Below, piece by piece: positions 26,519 through 34,624 of a stretch of 64,000 bases of DNA (positions are counted from its first letter, which is position 1; each line of letters begins with the position of its first letter). Made by a program: the position numbers and the translations under genes. Below the pieces are notes generated by a model. That model was not told where the DNA came from. It saw nothing but the letters and a program-made list of their open reading frames with translations, and did no database searches. The DNA comes from DASXYG01 sp036502625 (GTDB lineage Bacteria; Actinomycetota; Actinomycetes; Streptosporangiales; Streptosporangiaceae), in NCBI GenBank assembly GCA_036502625.1, contig DASXYG010000032.1, positions 3,529 through 67,528 of the forward strand, read 5' to 3'.

Positions 26519-27052
26519 ATGCGCAGGGCGCTCACTGCGGTGGCGGCGGTGCTCGCGGTGGTGCTCGTCGTGCTCGGCGCGGCCGGGCCCGCGTCCGCGC
26601 ACAACGTGCTGGTCGGGAGCTCGCCGCACGACGGCGCGAAGCTCCGGCACGGGCCGCGCGCCGTCGTGCTCACGTTCAACCAGCCGGTGCAGCACGGCTA
26701 CGACACGATCACCGTGACCGGCCCCGGCGGCGGGCGCTGGGAGGCCGGGGCCACCACGGTCGACGACCGGACGGTGCGGGTGCGCGTACGGCCGCTCGGC
26801 CCGGCGGGCGCGTACACCGTCGGCTACCGCATCCTGTCCGCCGACGGCCACCCGGTGTCCGGCGAGCTCAAGTTCTCGCTGCGGACCGCGGGCACCGGAA
26901 CCCCGTCGTCGCCGGGTCCGACCACGGCCGCGCAGGCCGCGAACGCCGACGGCGGGGGCGGCCTGGCCTGGCTGTGGATCGCGATCGTGGTGGTCATCGC
27001 GGTCGGCGCCGTCATCGCCCTCCTCCGCCGCGCACGCGACACCCCGTCATGA
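26519..27052 (+). CDS. copC: CopC domain-containing copper-binding protein
   Basis: 177 aa. A signal peptide ends at ASA, so the mature protein starts AHNVLVGSSP; the N-terminal His is the known Cu(II) brace residue. The CopC beta-sandwich follows (VVLTFNQPVQHGYDTI; GYRILSADGHPVSGELKF carries the second His/Asp site). A C-terminal TM helix (about 145-168) anchors it to the membrane. It overlaps copD by ATGA. The pair handles extracytoplasmic copper. Confidence 0.93.
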   Translation: MRRALTAVAAVLAVVLVVLGAAGPASAHNVLVGSSPHDGAKLRHGPRAVVLTFNQPVQHGYDTITVTGPGGGRWEAGATTVDDRTVRVRVRPLGPAGAYTVGYRILSADGHPVSGELKFSLRTAGTGTPSSPGPTTAAQAANADGGGGLAWLWIAIVVVIAVGAVIALLRRARDTPS

Positions 27053-28131
27053 CCGACGAAGCGCCACCGCTCCCCGTCCCCGCCCCCGTCCCCGCGTCGT
27101 CGGATGGCGCGCGGGTGGCCGGGGGCGGCGAGGTTGCCGCGCGGTTCGAACCCGTGGTGGCGTACGCGGGGGCGGGGCTGGTCGCGGCGGTGGTGGCGAC
27201 CGGGCTGATGGTGGGCGGGCGGGTGCCGGGCATCGCCGCGCCGGGGCCGCTCGTGGAGTACGGGCTGCCGGTGGCGCGGGTGCTGCTCGACGCCTCGGCG
27301 GTGGCCACCATCGGGCTGAGCCTGCTCGCCCGGCTGCTCGGCTACGACGCCCCGGACCGTACGGAACCGGTGATGCGCACCGCGCGGCGGCTGGCGTTCG
27401 TGTCCGCCGTCGCGTGGGTCGCGTGCGCGCTGATCGCCACCACGCTCCAGGCCGCCGAGGTGAACCCGGGTGTGCCGCTGACGCCGGGCGCGGTCGCCGC
27501 GTACGTCGGCGCCGTGGCCGGCGGCAAGGGCCTGATGCTCAGCGCCGGATGCGCGCTGGTCTGCGCGTTCTTCGGATGGCTCGCGCTGCGCCACGGCGAG
27601 AAGGTGCCCGCCGAGCTGCGGATCGGCATCGCGCTGTTCGGCCTGCTGCCGCTGCCCGTCACCGGCCACGCCAGCGACGGGGTCTACCACGACTACAGCA
27701 TGATCTCCATGGAGCTGCACGTCGCGGGCGCGGCCGTGTGGACGGGCGGGCTGCTCGCCGTCGCCGTGCTCGTCGCGGCCCGGCCCGCGCTGCTGGAGCT
27801 CGCGCTGCCCCGGTTCTCCCGCCTGGCGTCCGCCGCGATCTTCGTGGTGGCCGCGACCGGCCTGTTCAACGGCCTCGTGGAGCTCGCGCTGACGCCCGGC
27901 GTGACGCTGCCGGGCGGGCTGCTGACCACCGGCTACGGCGTGCTGGTCCTCGTGAAGGTCGCGCTGGTCGCGCTACTGGGCGGGCTCGGCGCGCACTTCC
28001 GGTTCCGGCTGCTGCCCGCCGTCGCCCGGGGCGGCCGGGCCGCCGTCTTCGGCTGGGCGTCCGGCGAGGTCGCCGTCATGGGGCTGGCGTACGGCGTGGG
28101 GTTCGTGCTCAGCCGCGCCCCGGTCGTCTGA
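27049..28131 (+). CDS. copD: CopD family copper-import membrane protein
   Basis: 360 aa with eight or so TM helices. CopD-typical features are VTGHASDGVYHDYSMISMELHV with conserved His residues, followed by a GGLLAVAV helix. A Pro-rich cytoplasmic N-terminus precedes TM1. It is coupled to copC by a 4-nt overlap. Together they resemble the CopC-CopD/YcnJ fusion that brings copper across the membrane. Confidence 0.92.
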   Translation: MTDEAPPLPVPAPVPASSDGARVAGGGEVAARFEPVVAYAGAGLVAAVVATGLMVGGRVPGIAAPGPLVEYGLPVARVLLDASAVATIGLSLLARLLGYDAPDRTEPVMRTARRLAFVSAVAWVACALIATTLQAAEVNPGVPLTPGAVAAYVGAVAGGKGLMLSAGCALVCAFFGWLALRHGEKVPAELRIGIALFGLLPLPVTGHASDGVYHDYSMISMELHVAGAAVWTGGLLAVAVLVAARPALLELALPRFSRLASAAIFVVAATGLFNGLVELALTPGVTLPGGLLTTGYGVLVLVKVALVALLGGLGAHFRFRLLPAVARGGRAAVFGWASGEVAVMGLAYGVGFVLSRAPVV

Positions 28132-28202
28132 GAACGGCGCCCACAGCCCGCCCCTGGCGTAGCGCGCGGCGGCGAGCCACGCGGCGGCGAACACGACGCA
28201 GG

Positions 28203-29231
28203 TCAGCGGCGCCGACCCGTACGCCACCGCGGCGCGGCCGCGATCGCCGACTGGAGCGCCAGCCCGCCGTACACCGCGGCGGTCACCGCGACCGCACCGG
28301 CGACCGGCCGTACGTAGCGCGGCAACCGGAGGAGGAACGCCAGATCGATCACGACCGCCCCGGCCAGCAGGAAGAACGGCACCGCGGACGTGGGGAACCC
28401 GGTGCCGGCGAGGATCGGCCAGATCAGGCAGCGGTAGGCGACGTACGCGGCCGCGATCGCGGTGGCCGTCCACCTGCGGCCGACGGACGCGCGGGCCAGC
28501 ACCAGCACCAGCATCGCCCCGACGACCGCGTAGAAGGGGTAGACCCACGACGGGATCGGCAGCGCGAAGTTCAGCAGCGACGCGCGGTCCACCGGGCGGC
28601 CGATCTGCTCGGCGGCGAACCGCAGCAGGCTCGGCTCGGCGAACGGATGGCCGCGGTCCCACGACGCGATCTCCAGCACGCCGTACTCCTGGTGGCCGTT
28701 CGGGAAGGAGACGTTCTCCAGGAAGAACAGCCAGAACGCGCCGAGCACCAGCGTGGACGCGCGGCCGGGCGGCGCGCCGGCCCGCCAGCCGCGCACGACC
28801 CCCGCGATCATGATGCCGGTGCCGAGGAACAGCAGGAAGTGCGACGGGCTCCACGTCGTGATGTCCAGCCCGTTGACCTTGTGGTTGATCGCGTCGAGCG
28901 GCATCGCCACGAGGAAGACGCCCATGCCCCACTGGAGCAGCCGGATCGTCCGCCGGTCGCCGCCCATGCCGGTGTAGCCCTGGATGACGACCAGCACGAC
29001 GGCGATGACCGTGCCGACGGTGTTCAGCAGGTGCGGCGGCGCGAGCTCGTCGCGCAGCCACTTGAAGTGCCACGAGATGTCCCAGCTCGCGCCGAGCACC
29101 TTGAGCGTGCACGCGGCCAGCCACCAGCGGTAGATCTCGGTGAAGACGTGCGGCGGGGTGGGCCGTCCGGGCGCGTGCCGCGACCAGTGCGCACGGAACA
29201 GGCCGACGCGGTAGCCGATGAACGAGGACAT
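28203..29231 (-). CDS. Polytopic membrane protein, C-terminus probably frameshifted
   Basis: 342 aa with about nine hydrophobic segments. No family is recognised with confidence. As read, it ends in a basic tail (APRWRTGRRR) inside what looks like the last helix. Shifting frame at about 28235, in a GCGGCCGCGCCGCGG run, restores a hydrophobic helix (AYGSAPLTCVVFAAAWLAAA) and the sequence LWAPFSDD. A one- or two-base indel or a sequencing error is likely. The restored frame would run into the 3' end of copD. Confidence 0.75.
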   Translation of the reverse strand: MSSFIGYRVGLFRAHWSRHAPGRPTPPHVFTEIYRWWLAACTLKVLGASWDISWHFKWLRDELAPPHLLNTVGTVIAVVLVVIQGYTGMGGDRRTIRLLQWGMGVFLVAMPLDAINHKVNGLDITTWSPSHFLLFLGTGIMIAGVVRGWRAGAPPGRASTLVLGAFWLFFLENVSFPNGHQEYGVLEIASWDRGHPFAEPSLLRFAAEQIGRPVDRASLLNFALPIPSWVYPFYAVVGAMLVLVLARASVGRRWTATAIAAAYVAYRCLIWPILAGTGFPTSAVPFFLLAGAVVIDLAFLLRLPRYVRPVAGAVAVTAAVYGGLALQSAIAAAPRWRTGRRR

Positions 29232-29267
29232 GAACGACGATTCTCCCGCAGATCGCCCGGTGTCCGT

Positions 29268-30164
29268 TCAGCGGGCCGCGGTCAGCTCGTGGGTGGCGGC
29301 GCTGATCCAGGCCTCCTCGTGCTCGTCCCAGAAGCCGTTGGTGTGCGCGCCGGGGTAGAAGGCGTAGACGTGCGGCACCTTCGCGGCGATCAGCTCGCGG
29401 TGCAACTGCTCGTTCTCGGGCACGAAATGCGGATCCGCGTCGCCGACGTAGAAGGCGAAGTACGTCGGCCGGTATTTCGCGTACATCCGTTCCACGGAAT
29501 CGACATAGTTGTGCAAATTCGCCTGGTGGTTGGCTTTGGCCGAGCCGAGGTCGAGGGGCGCCGAGCCGGACGGGTTCGTCGGCCGGAAGTAGCCGCTCCA
29601 CGACTGGATCACCGAGTACGTAGCGGGATTGTGCAGGCCGATGCTGGTGGCGCCGTAGCCGCCGGCGGACAGCCCGATGATCGCGCGCCCGCGCCGGTCG
29701 CCGATGGTGCGGTAATGCCGGTCGACGTACGCGACCAGCTCGTCGGCGGTGGCGGTCGCCCAGTCGCGGCCGGGCCCCCAGTCGAGCCATTCGGGGTCGG
29801 TGTCGCCGGGCCGCGCGCCCTGCGGCGACACCACGATCGCCGGGCGCCCGGACTCCTCGGCGGCCGCGCCGACGCTGTCGATCCGCTTCGTCTGGTAGCT
29901 CGTGGCGTCGCCCGGAAGGCCGTGCAGGAGGTAGATCACCGGGTAGCGCAGGGCGCCTGAGGAGTAGCCGCGCGGCAGGTAGACGCGGAAATGGTCGGTG
30001 CCCTTGAGCGCCGCCGAGGCGAACGCGCCGTCGCGCACCTGGGCGGGCGACGCCCGGCCCGTGGCCGTGGGCGGGGCGGCCGTGGCGTGTGCGCCGCAGG
30101 CCGAGGCGGCGGCGGCGAGCGCGAGCGCCGCGGCCAACGGGAGGAACTTCCACGTGCCGGTCAC
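29268..30164 (-). CDS. Esterase-family alpha/beta hydrolase, probable lipoprotein
   Basis: 298 aa from the GTG at 30164. The hydrophobic leader ends in a lipobox-like ASAC. The PF00756 esterase fold shows FRVYLPRGY, PVIYLLHGLPGD (oxyanion) and the nucleophile elbow GLSAGGYGA, with a late His in FYPGAHTNGFWDEHEE. This family includes esterase D and mycolyltransferase relatives. It is divergent from another PF00756-type gene at 30321. An upstream TTG at 30206 is an alternative start but would spoil the leader. Confidence 0.85.
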   Translation of the reverse strand: MTGTWKFLPLAAALALAAAASACGAHATAAPPTATGRASPAQVRDGAFASAALKGTDHFRVYLPRGYSSGALRYPVIYLLHGLPGDATSYQTKRIDSVGAAAEESGRPAIVVSPQGARPGDTDPEWLDWGPGRDWATATADELVAYVDRHYRTIGDRRGRAIIGLSAGGYGATSIGLHNPATYSVIQSWSGYFRPTNPSGSAPLDLGSAKANHQANLHNYVDSVERMYAKYRPTYFAFYVGDADPHFVPENEQLHRELIAAKVPHVYAFYPGAHTNGFWDEHEEAWISAATHELTAAR

Positions 30165-30320
30165 TCCCGGACTTTCCCCGCGCGGCCCGCCCCGGCAATC
30201 GCGCAATTCGGCAATGAATTGCGGGAGGGGAGATTAACACGCCGATACGTGAATTTACCATCCGGGTCCCACACTGATTCTCGGGGACGTGTGGACGCCG
30301 AACGGTGACTGGGGGCGACC

Positions 30321-31553
30321 TTGATCGATCGCGGTAATGCGGGCGTGAATACGGCCGGCGGCTGGCGCGATATCCGGCTGCCCGGCCACCTGCTGCGCGA
30401 GCTCCACCGCGGATACGCGCCGCTGGAGTCACCGGCCGTCGGCTACGCGCTCGCCGCGGTGACGCTGGCGTTCGGCTGCACGTGGGCGGCGTTCTTCCTG
30501 TGGCGGCGGCGCGTACGGCCGCTGCGCCGCGCCTGGCCCGTGCACCTGGGCGGCAGCGTCGGCAGCGTCGTGCTGGTGCTGGCGACCGTGCTGGCGTTCG
30601 TCAACATCTACGCCGGCTACGCGCCCACGCTCGCGTCGGTGCCGTCGATGCTGGGCGGCACGTCCGCGTCGGCGATCGCGGCGCGGTCCGGCGGCCGGCT
30701 GCGGACGCTGGTGATCGGCGCGCCCCGGCTGCGCATCGCGCCCCGCACCGCGTACGTCTACCTGCCGCGCGGCTACGACGCGCCGCGCAACCGCCACCGC
30801 AGGTACCCGGTCGTCTACCTGATCCACGGCTACCCCGGCGGCGCGTACGACTGGCTGCGCGCCGGCCACCTGGCGACGATCATGGACAACCTGACGAGCG
30901 CGCGGCTGATCCCGCCGATGATCGCCGTCACGCCGGACGCCAACGGGTCGTGGTTCCACGACTCCGAATGCCTCAACCAGGTGCACGGGCCGCAGGTCGC
31001 CACGTACCTCACGCACACCGTGGTGGACACCGTCCAGCACCGGTACCGCGCGCTGACCGCGCGCCGCGACCGGCTGTTCGGCGGCGCGTCGAGCGGCGGG
31101 TTCTGCGCGCTGAACATCGGGCTGCGCTACCAGGCGGAGTTCGGCGCGCTGCTGGCGTTCGAGCCGTACGGCACGCCGGGCGCGCCGCTGCAGCGGACGC
31201 TGCTCGGCGGCAGCGCGGCGCTGTACCGGGCGAACTCGCCGAGCTCCTACATCCCGCACCTGCGCCTGCGCCACCGGGTCATCGCCTACCTCGACGCGGG
31301 CGGCGCGGCGCGACAGGACGTCGCCCGCGTGCGGCGGCTCGCGCGGATGCTCGCGGCGCGCGCCGACCCGGGCCGCACCGGCCGCTCCCGCCGCACCGTG
31401 GTCGCGTTCCGCGTGGTGCCGCACCAGACGCACACCTGGCGCGAGGCGGCCAACGGCCTGCCGTACGGGCTGGCGTTCGTCGCGCGCGAACTGCACCTGC
31501 GCACCACCGTGCCGCTGATCGAGGCCCAGCGGCGCGTGCGAACACGTCCGTAA
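30321..31553 (+). CDS. Membrane-anchored PF00756-type esterase / acyltransferase
   Basis: 410 aa. A TTG start follows GGGGGCGACC. Two TM helices lie at about residues 40-62 and 75-97, then an extracytoplasmic hydrolase domain: AYVYLPRGYDAPRN, PVVYLIHGYPGGAYDW, the nucleophile elbow FGGASSGGFCALN and a late VVPHQTHTWREA histidine. It resembles actinobacterial exported esterases related to mycolyltransferases. Substrate is unknown. Confidence 0.85.
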   Translation: MIDRGNAGVNTAGGWRDIRLPGHLLRELHRGYAPLESPAVGYALAAVTLAFGCTWAAFFLWRRRVRPLRRAWPVHLGGSVGSVVLVLATVLAFVNIYAGYAPTLASVPSMLGGTSASAIAARSGGRLRTLVIGAPRLRIAPRTAYVYLPRGYDAPRNRHRRYPVVYLIHGYPGGAYDWLRAGHLATIMDNLTSARLIPPMIAVTPDANGSWFHDSECLNQVHGPQVATYLTHTVVDTVQHRYRALTARRDRLFGGASSGGFCALNIGLRYQAEFGALLAFEPYGTPGAPLQRTLLGGSAALYRANSPSSYIPHLRLRHRVIAYLDAGGAARQDVARVRRLARMLAARADPGRTGRSRRTVVAFRVVPHQTHTWREAANGLPYGLAFVARELHLRTTVPLIEAQRRVRTRP

Positions 31554-31806
31554 AGTGTCGAATTTCGTGGTCCGCCGGTTTTGTTTGGATGGGCGTACGA
31601 GACTTCTTTGAAACCGTCCGGGCCGCTGGATTGTTGATCAAAGGGCTCGGGTAGTGATGTCTGCGGCAAGCGGCGAACTCGTCGGGGTCGAATAATTCTC
31701 ATAATTGCCCGCCCGCGAACTGGGCCGGTAATTCGTATGCCCAAATTCCCTTCCTTACGGCGTGCTCGACCGGCAGAGATCACGGAACAGATTGGTGGTA
31801 AGCGCG
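31554..31806. promoter_or_regulatory. AT-richer leader ahead of the encapsulin pair
   Basis: A 253-bp gap that is visibly richer in A/T than its surroundings (for example GAATAATTCTCATAATTG at about 31690-31707). It holds no convincing gene. It is the likely promoter region for the two encapsulin genes. No iron box or clear dyad was found. Confidence 0.5.
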
Positions 31807-33222
31807 GTGACCGAGTCAGTTCAGGCCAACACCGGTACGGGCGGCGACGACACGCGGCTCAGCCTCGGCACGTCGGCGGCGCGGAACCTGGCCACGACGA
31901 CCAAGTCCGTCCCCCAGATGCAGGGCATCACCTCGCGCTGGCTGCTGCGCGTGCTGCCCTGGGTGCAGGCGTCCGGCGGCGCGTACCGCGTGAACCGGCG
32001 GCTCAGCTACACCGTCGGCGACGGCCGGGTCACGTTCGTCAACACCGGCTCCGACATCCACGTCATCCCCCGCGAGCTGGGCGAACTGTCGCTGCTCCGC
32101 GGCTACGAGGACGAGGAGGTGCTCGGCGCCCTGGCCGACCGGTTCACCCAGCGGGAGTTCGCGCCCGGCGACCTGATCGTCCAGTCGGGCCAGGCCGCCG
32201 ACTCCGTCTACCTGATCGCGCACGGCAAGGTCGACCAGGTCGGCACCGGCGAGTACGGCGACGACACCGTCCAGGAGACGCTCACCGACGGCCAGTTCTT
32301 CGGCACGAGCGCGCTCGTCGACGACAACGGCACGTGGGACTACACCGTGCGCTCGGTGACGCCGACGACCGTCCTGACGCTCAGCCGCCAGGACTTCCGT
32401 ACGATCGCCGACCAGGCCGAGTCGCTGCGCGAGCACCTGGTGCTCGCCGAGGCGAGCGAGGCCGTGGAGAGCAACGACCACGGCGAGGCGTCCATCGAGG
32501 TGGCGTCCGGCCACGACGGCGAGCCGGACCTCCCGGGCACGTTCGTCGACTACGAGGCGGCGCCGCGCGAGTACGAGCTGTCCGTCGCCCAGACCGTGCT
32601 GCGCGTCCACTCCCGCGTCGCGGACCTCTACAACGAGCCGATGGACCAGGTCGAGCAGCAGCTCCGGCTGACGATCGAGGCGCTGCGCGAGCGGCAGGAG
32701 CACGAGATCGTCAACAACGGCGACTTCGGCCTGCTGAACAACGCCGACCTGAAGCAGCGCATCACCACCCGCACCGGCCCGCCCACCCCGGACGACCTCG
32801 ACGAACTGCTCTCGATCGTGTGGAAGGACCCGTCCGTCTTCCTGGCCCACCCGCGGACGATCGCCGCGTTCGGCCGCGAGTGCAACAAGCTGGGCGTCTA
32901 CCCGGCCGCCACGGACATGGGCGGCCAGATGGTGCCGTCGTGGCGCGGCGTGCCGATCCTGCCGTGCAACAAGATCCCGGTCTCCGACACCCGCACCAGC
33001 TCGATCCTGCTGATGCGCACCGGCGAGGAGCGGCAGGGCGTCATCGGCCTGCACCAGACCGGCATCCCGGACGAGTACCAGCCGGGCCTGTCCGTACGGT
33101 TCATGGGCATCAACGAGAAGGCGCTGATCTCCTACCTGGTCAGCGCGTACTACTCCTGCGCGATCCTGGTGCCCGACGCGCTCGGCGTGCTGGAGAACGT
33201 CGAGATCGGCCGCGAGGGCTGA
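31807..33222 (+). CDS. EshA-like family 2B encapsulin shell protein, copy 1
   Basis: 471 aa from the GTG at 31807 (in-frame GTG at 31795 and TTG at 31792 are alternatives). The conserved N-terminal stretch reads LSLGTSAARNLATTTKSVPQ and then MQGITSRWLLRVLPWV. A cyclic-nucleotide-binding-like insert lies at about residues 95-215 (REFAPGDLIVQSG, YLIAHGKVDQVG, GQFFGTSAL). The HK97-fold shell part follows, with AAPREYELSVAQTVLRVHSR and a VPDALGVLENVEI end. Family 2B shells (EshA of Streptomyces) assemble into icosahedral compartments that can package terpene cyclases. A second copy follows 4 bp later. No cargo gene is recognised beside it. Confidence 0.9.
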   Translation: MTESVQANTGTGGDDTRLSLGTSAARNLATTTKSVPQMQGITSRWLLRVLPWVQASGGAYRVNRRLSYTVGDGRVTFVNTGSDIHVIPRELGELSLLRGYEDEEVLGALADRFTQREFAPGDLIVQSGQAADSVYLIAHGKVDQVGTGEYGDDTVQETLTDGQFFGTSALVDDNGTWDYTVRSVTPTTVLTLSRQDFRTIADQAESLREHLVLAEASEAVESNDHGEASIEVASGHDGEPDLPGTFVDYEAAPREYELSVAQTVLRVHSRVADLYNEPMDQVEQQLRLTIEALRERQEHEIVNNGDFGLLNNADLKQRITTRTGPPTPDDLDELLSIVWKDPSVFLAHPRTIAAFGRECNKLGVYPAATDMGGQMVPSWRGVPILPCNKIPVSDTRTSSILLMRTGEERQGVIGLHQTGIPDEYQPGLSVRFMGINEKALISYLVSAYYSCAILVPDALGVLENVEIGREG

Positions 33223-33226
33223 GCGG

Positions 33227-34624
33227 GTGACCACCACCGAACCCGACCGCGGCACGGCCGAGGACCGGCGCCTCAGCCTCGGCACGTCCGCGGCGCGGAA
33301 GCTGGCCACGACCACCAAGTCCGTCCCCCAGATGCAGGGCATCACGCCGCGCTGGCTGCTGCGCCGCCTGCCGTGGGTGGACGTGCCCGGCGGCGCGTAC
33401 CGGGTGAACCGGCGGCTGACGTACACGGTCGGCGACGGCCGGATCACGTTCCTCAACGACGGCGCGCGGGTCCGCGTCGTACCGCAGGAGCTGCGGGAGC
33501 TTGCGCTGCTGCGGGACTTCGCCGACGAGGAGGTGCTGACCGCGCTCGCCGGGCGGTTCACGCAGCGGGAGTACCCGCCGGGCGAGGTGATCGTCGAGGC
33601 GGGGCGGCCGGCCGAGGAGGTCGTGCTGATGGCGCACGGCAAGGCCGACCGGCTCACCGCAGGCGCGTACGGCGACCCGGCGGTGCTGGGCAGCGTCACC
33701 GACGGCGGCCACGTCGGCGGGCAGGTGCTGTCCGGCGAGGTCACGCCGTGGGGGTTCACGCTCCGCGCGGCCACGCCGTGCACGGTGCTGGTGCTGCCGC
33801 TCGCCGAGTTCCAGCGGATGCCGGGCGCGGACGGGCTGCGCGCGCACATCCGCGCCGAGCTGGCGAAGCCGCGCGCCTCGCAGACGCGGCACGGCGAGGC
33901 GTCCATCGAGCTGGCGTCCGGCCACGACGGCGAACCCGACCTGCCGGGCACGTTCGCCGACTACGAGTCCGCGCCGCGCGAGTACGAGCTGTCCGTGGCG
34001 CAGACCGTCCTGCGGGTGCACTCCCGCGTGGCGGACCTGTACAGCGAGCCGATGGACCAGGTCGAGCACCAGCTCCGCTTGACGATCGAGGCGCTGCGCG
34101 AACGCGAGGAGTACGAGCTCGTCAACAACACCGACTTCGGCCTGCTGCACAACGCCGACCTCGGGCAGCGCATCCCGACCCGTACCGGCCCGCCCACACC
34201 CGACGACCTCGACGAACTGCTCTGCCGCCGCCGCGGCTCCCGGCTGTTCCTGGCGCACCCGAAGGCCATCGCCGCGTTCGGCCGCGCCTGCAGCGGCCGG
34301 GGCGTCTACCCGGCGACGACGACGGTCGACGGCGCCGCGGTGCCGGCCTGGCGCGGCGTGCCGATCTTCCCGTGCGACAAGATCCCGATCACCGATCGCG
34401 GCACGACGTCCATCCTGGTCATGCGCACCGGCGAGGACGACCAGGGTGTGATCGGCCTGACCAGGACCGGCATCCCGGACGAGCAGCGCCCCGGCCTGTC
34501 GGCCCGGTTCAGCGGCGTCACCGACCAGGCGCTCCTGGAGTACCTGGTGACCGCGTACTACTCGGCGGCGATCCTGGTCCCCGACGCGCTCGGCGTCCTG
34601 GAGAACGTCGAGATCACCGCTTGA
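33227..34624 (+). CDS. EshA-like family 2B encapsulin shell protein, copy 2
   Basis: 465 aa. The GTG start is four bases after the copy 1 stop. It has the same architecture: LSLGTSAARKLATTTKSVPQ, a nucleotide-binding-like insert (REYPPGEVIVEAG, VLMAHGKADRLTA) and a near-identical shell region ending VPDALGVLENVEI. The insert has diverged more than the shell part, and an RRRGSRL segment replaces SIVWKDPS of copy 1. Tandem non-identical copies suggest a mixed two-protein shell (inference). Its last 11 bases overlap the convergent P450 gene. Confidence 0.9.
   Translation: MTTTEPDRGTAEDRRLSLGTSAARKLATTTKSVPQMQGITPRWLLRRLPWVDVPGGAYRVNRRLTYTVGDGRITFLNDGARVRVVPQELRELALLRDFADEEVLTALAGRFTQREYPPGEVIVEAGRPAEEVVLMAHGKADRLTAGAYGDPAVLGSVTDGGHVGGQVLSGEVTPWGFTLRAATPCTVLVLPLAEFQRMPGADGLRAHIRAELAKPRASQTRHGEASIELASGHDGEPDLPGTFADYESAPREYELSVAQTVLRVHSRVADLYSEPMDQVEHQLRLTIEALREREEYELVNNTDFGLLHNADLGQRIPTRTGPPTPDDLDELLCRRRGSRLFLAHPKAIAAFGRACSGRGVYPATTTVDGAAVPAWRGVPIFPCDKIPITDRGTTSILVMRTGEDDQGVIGLTRTGIPDEQRPGLSARFSGVTDQALLEYLVTAYYSAAILVPDALGVLENVEITA

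Noticed and set aside
30165..30320. Small gene in the gap between the two esterases
   Set aside because: Short open frames there have no ribosome site, and the sequence is AT-richer than the genes, as expected for divergent promoters.
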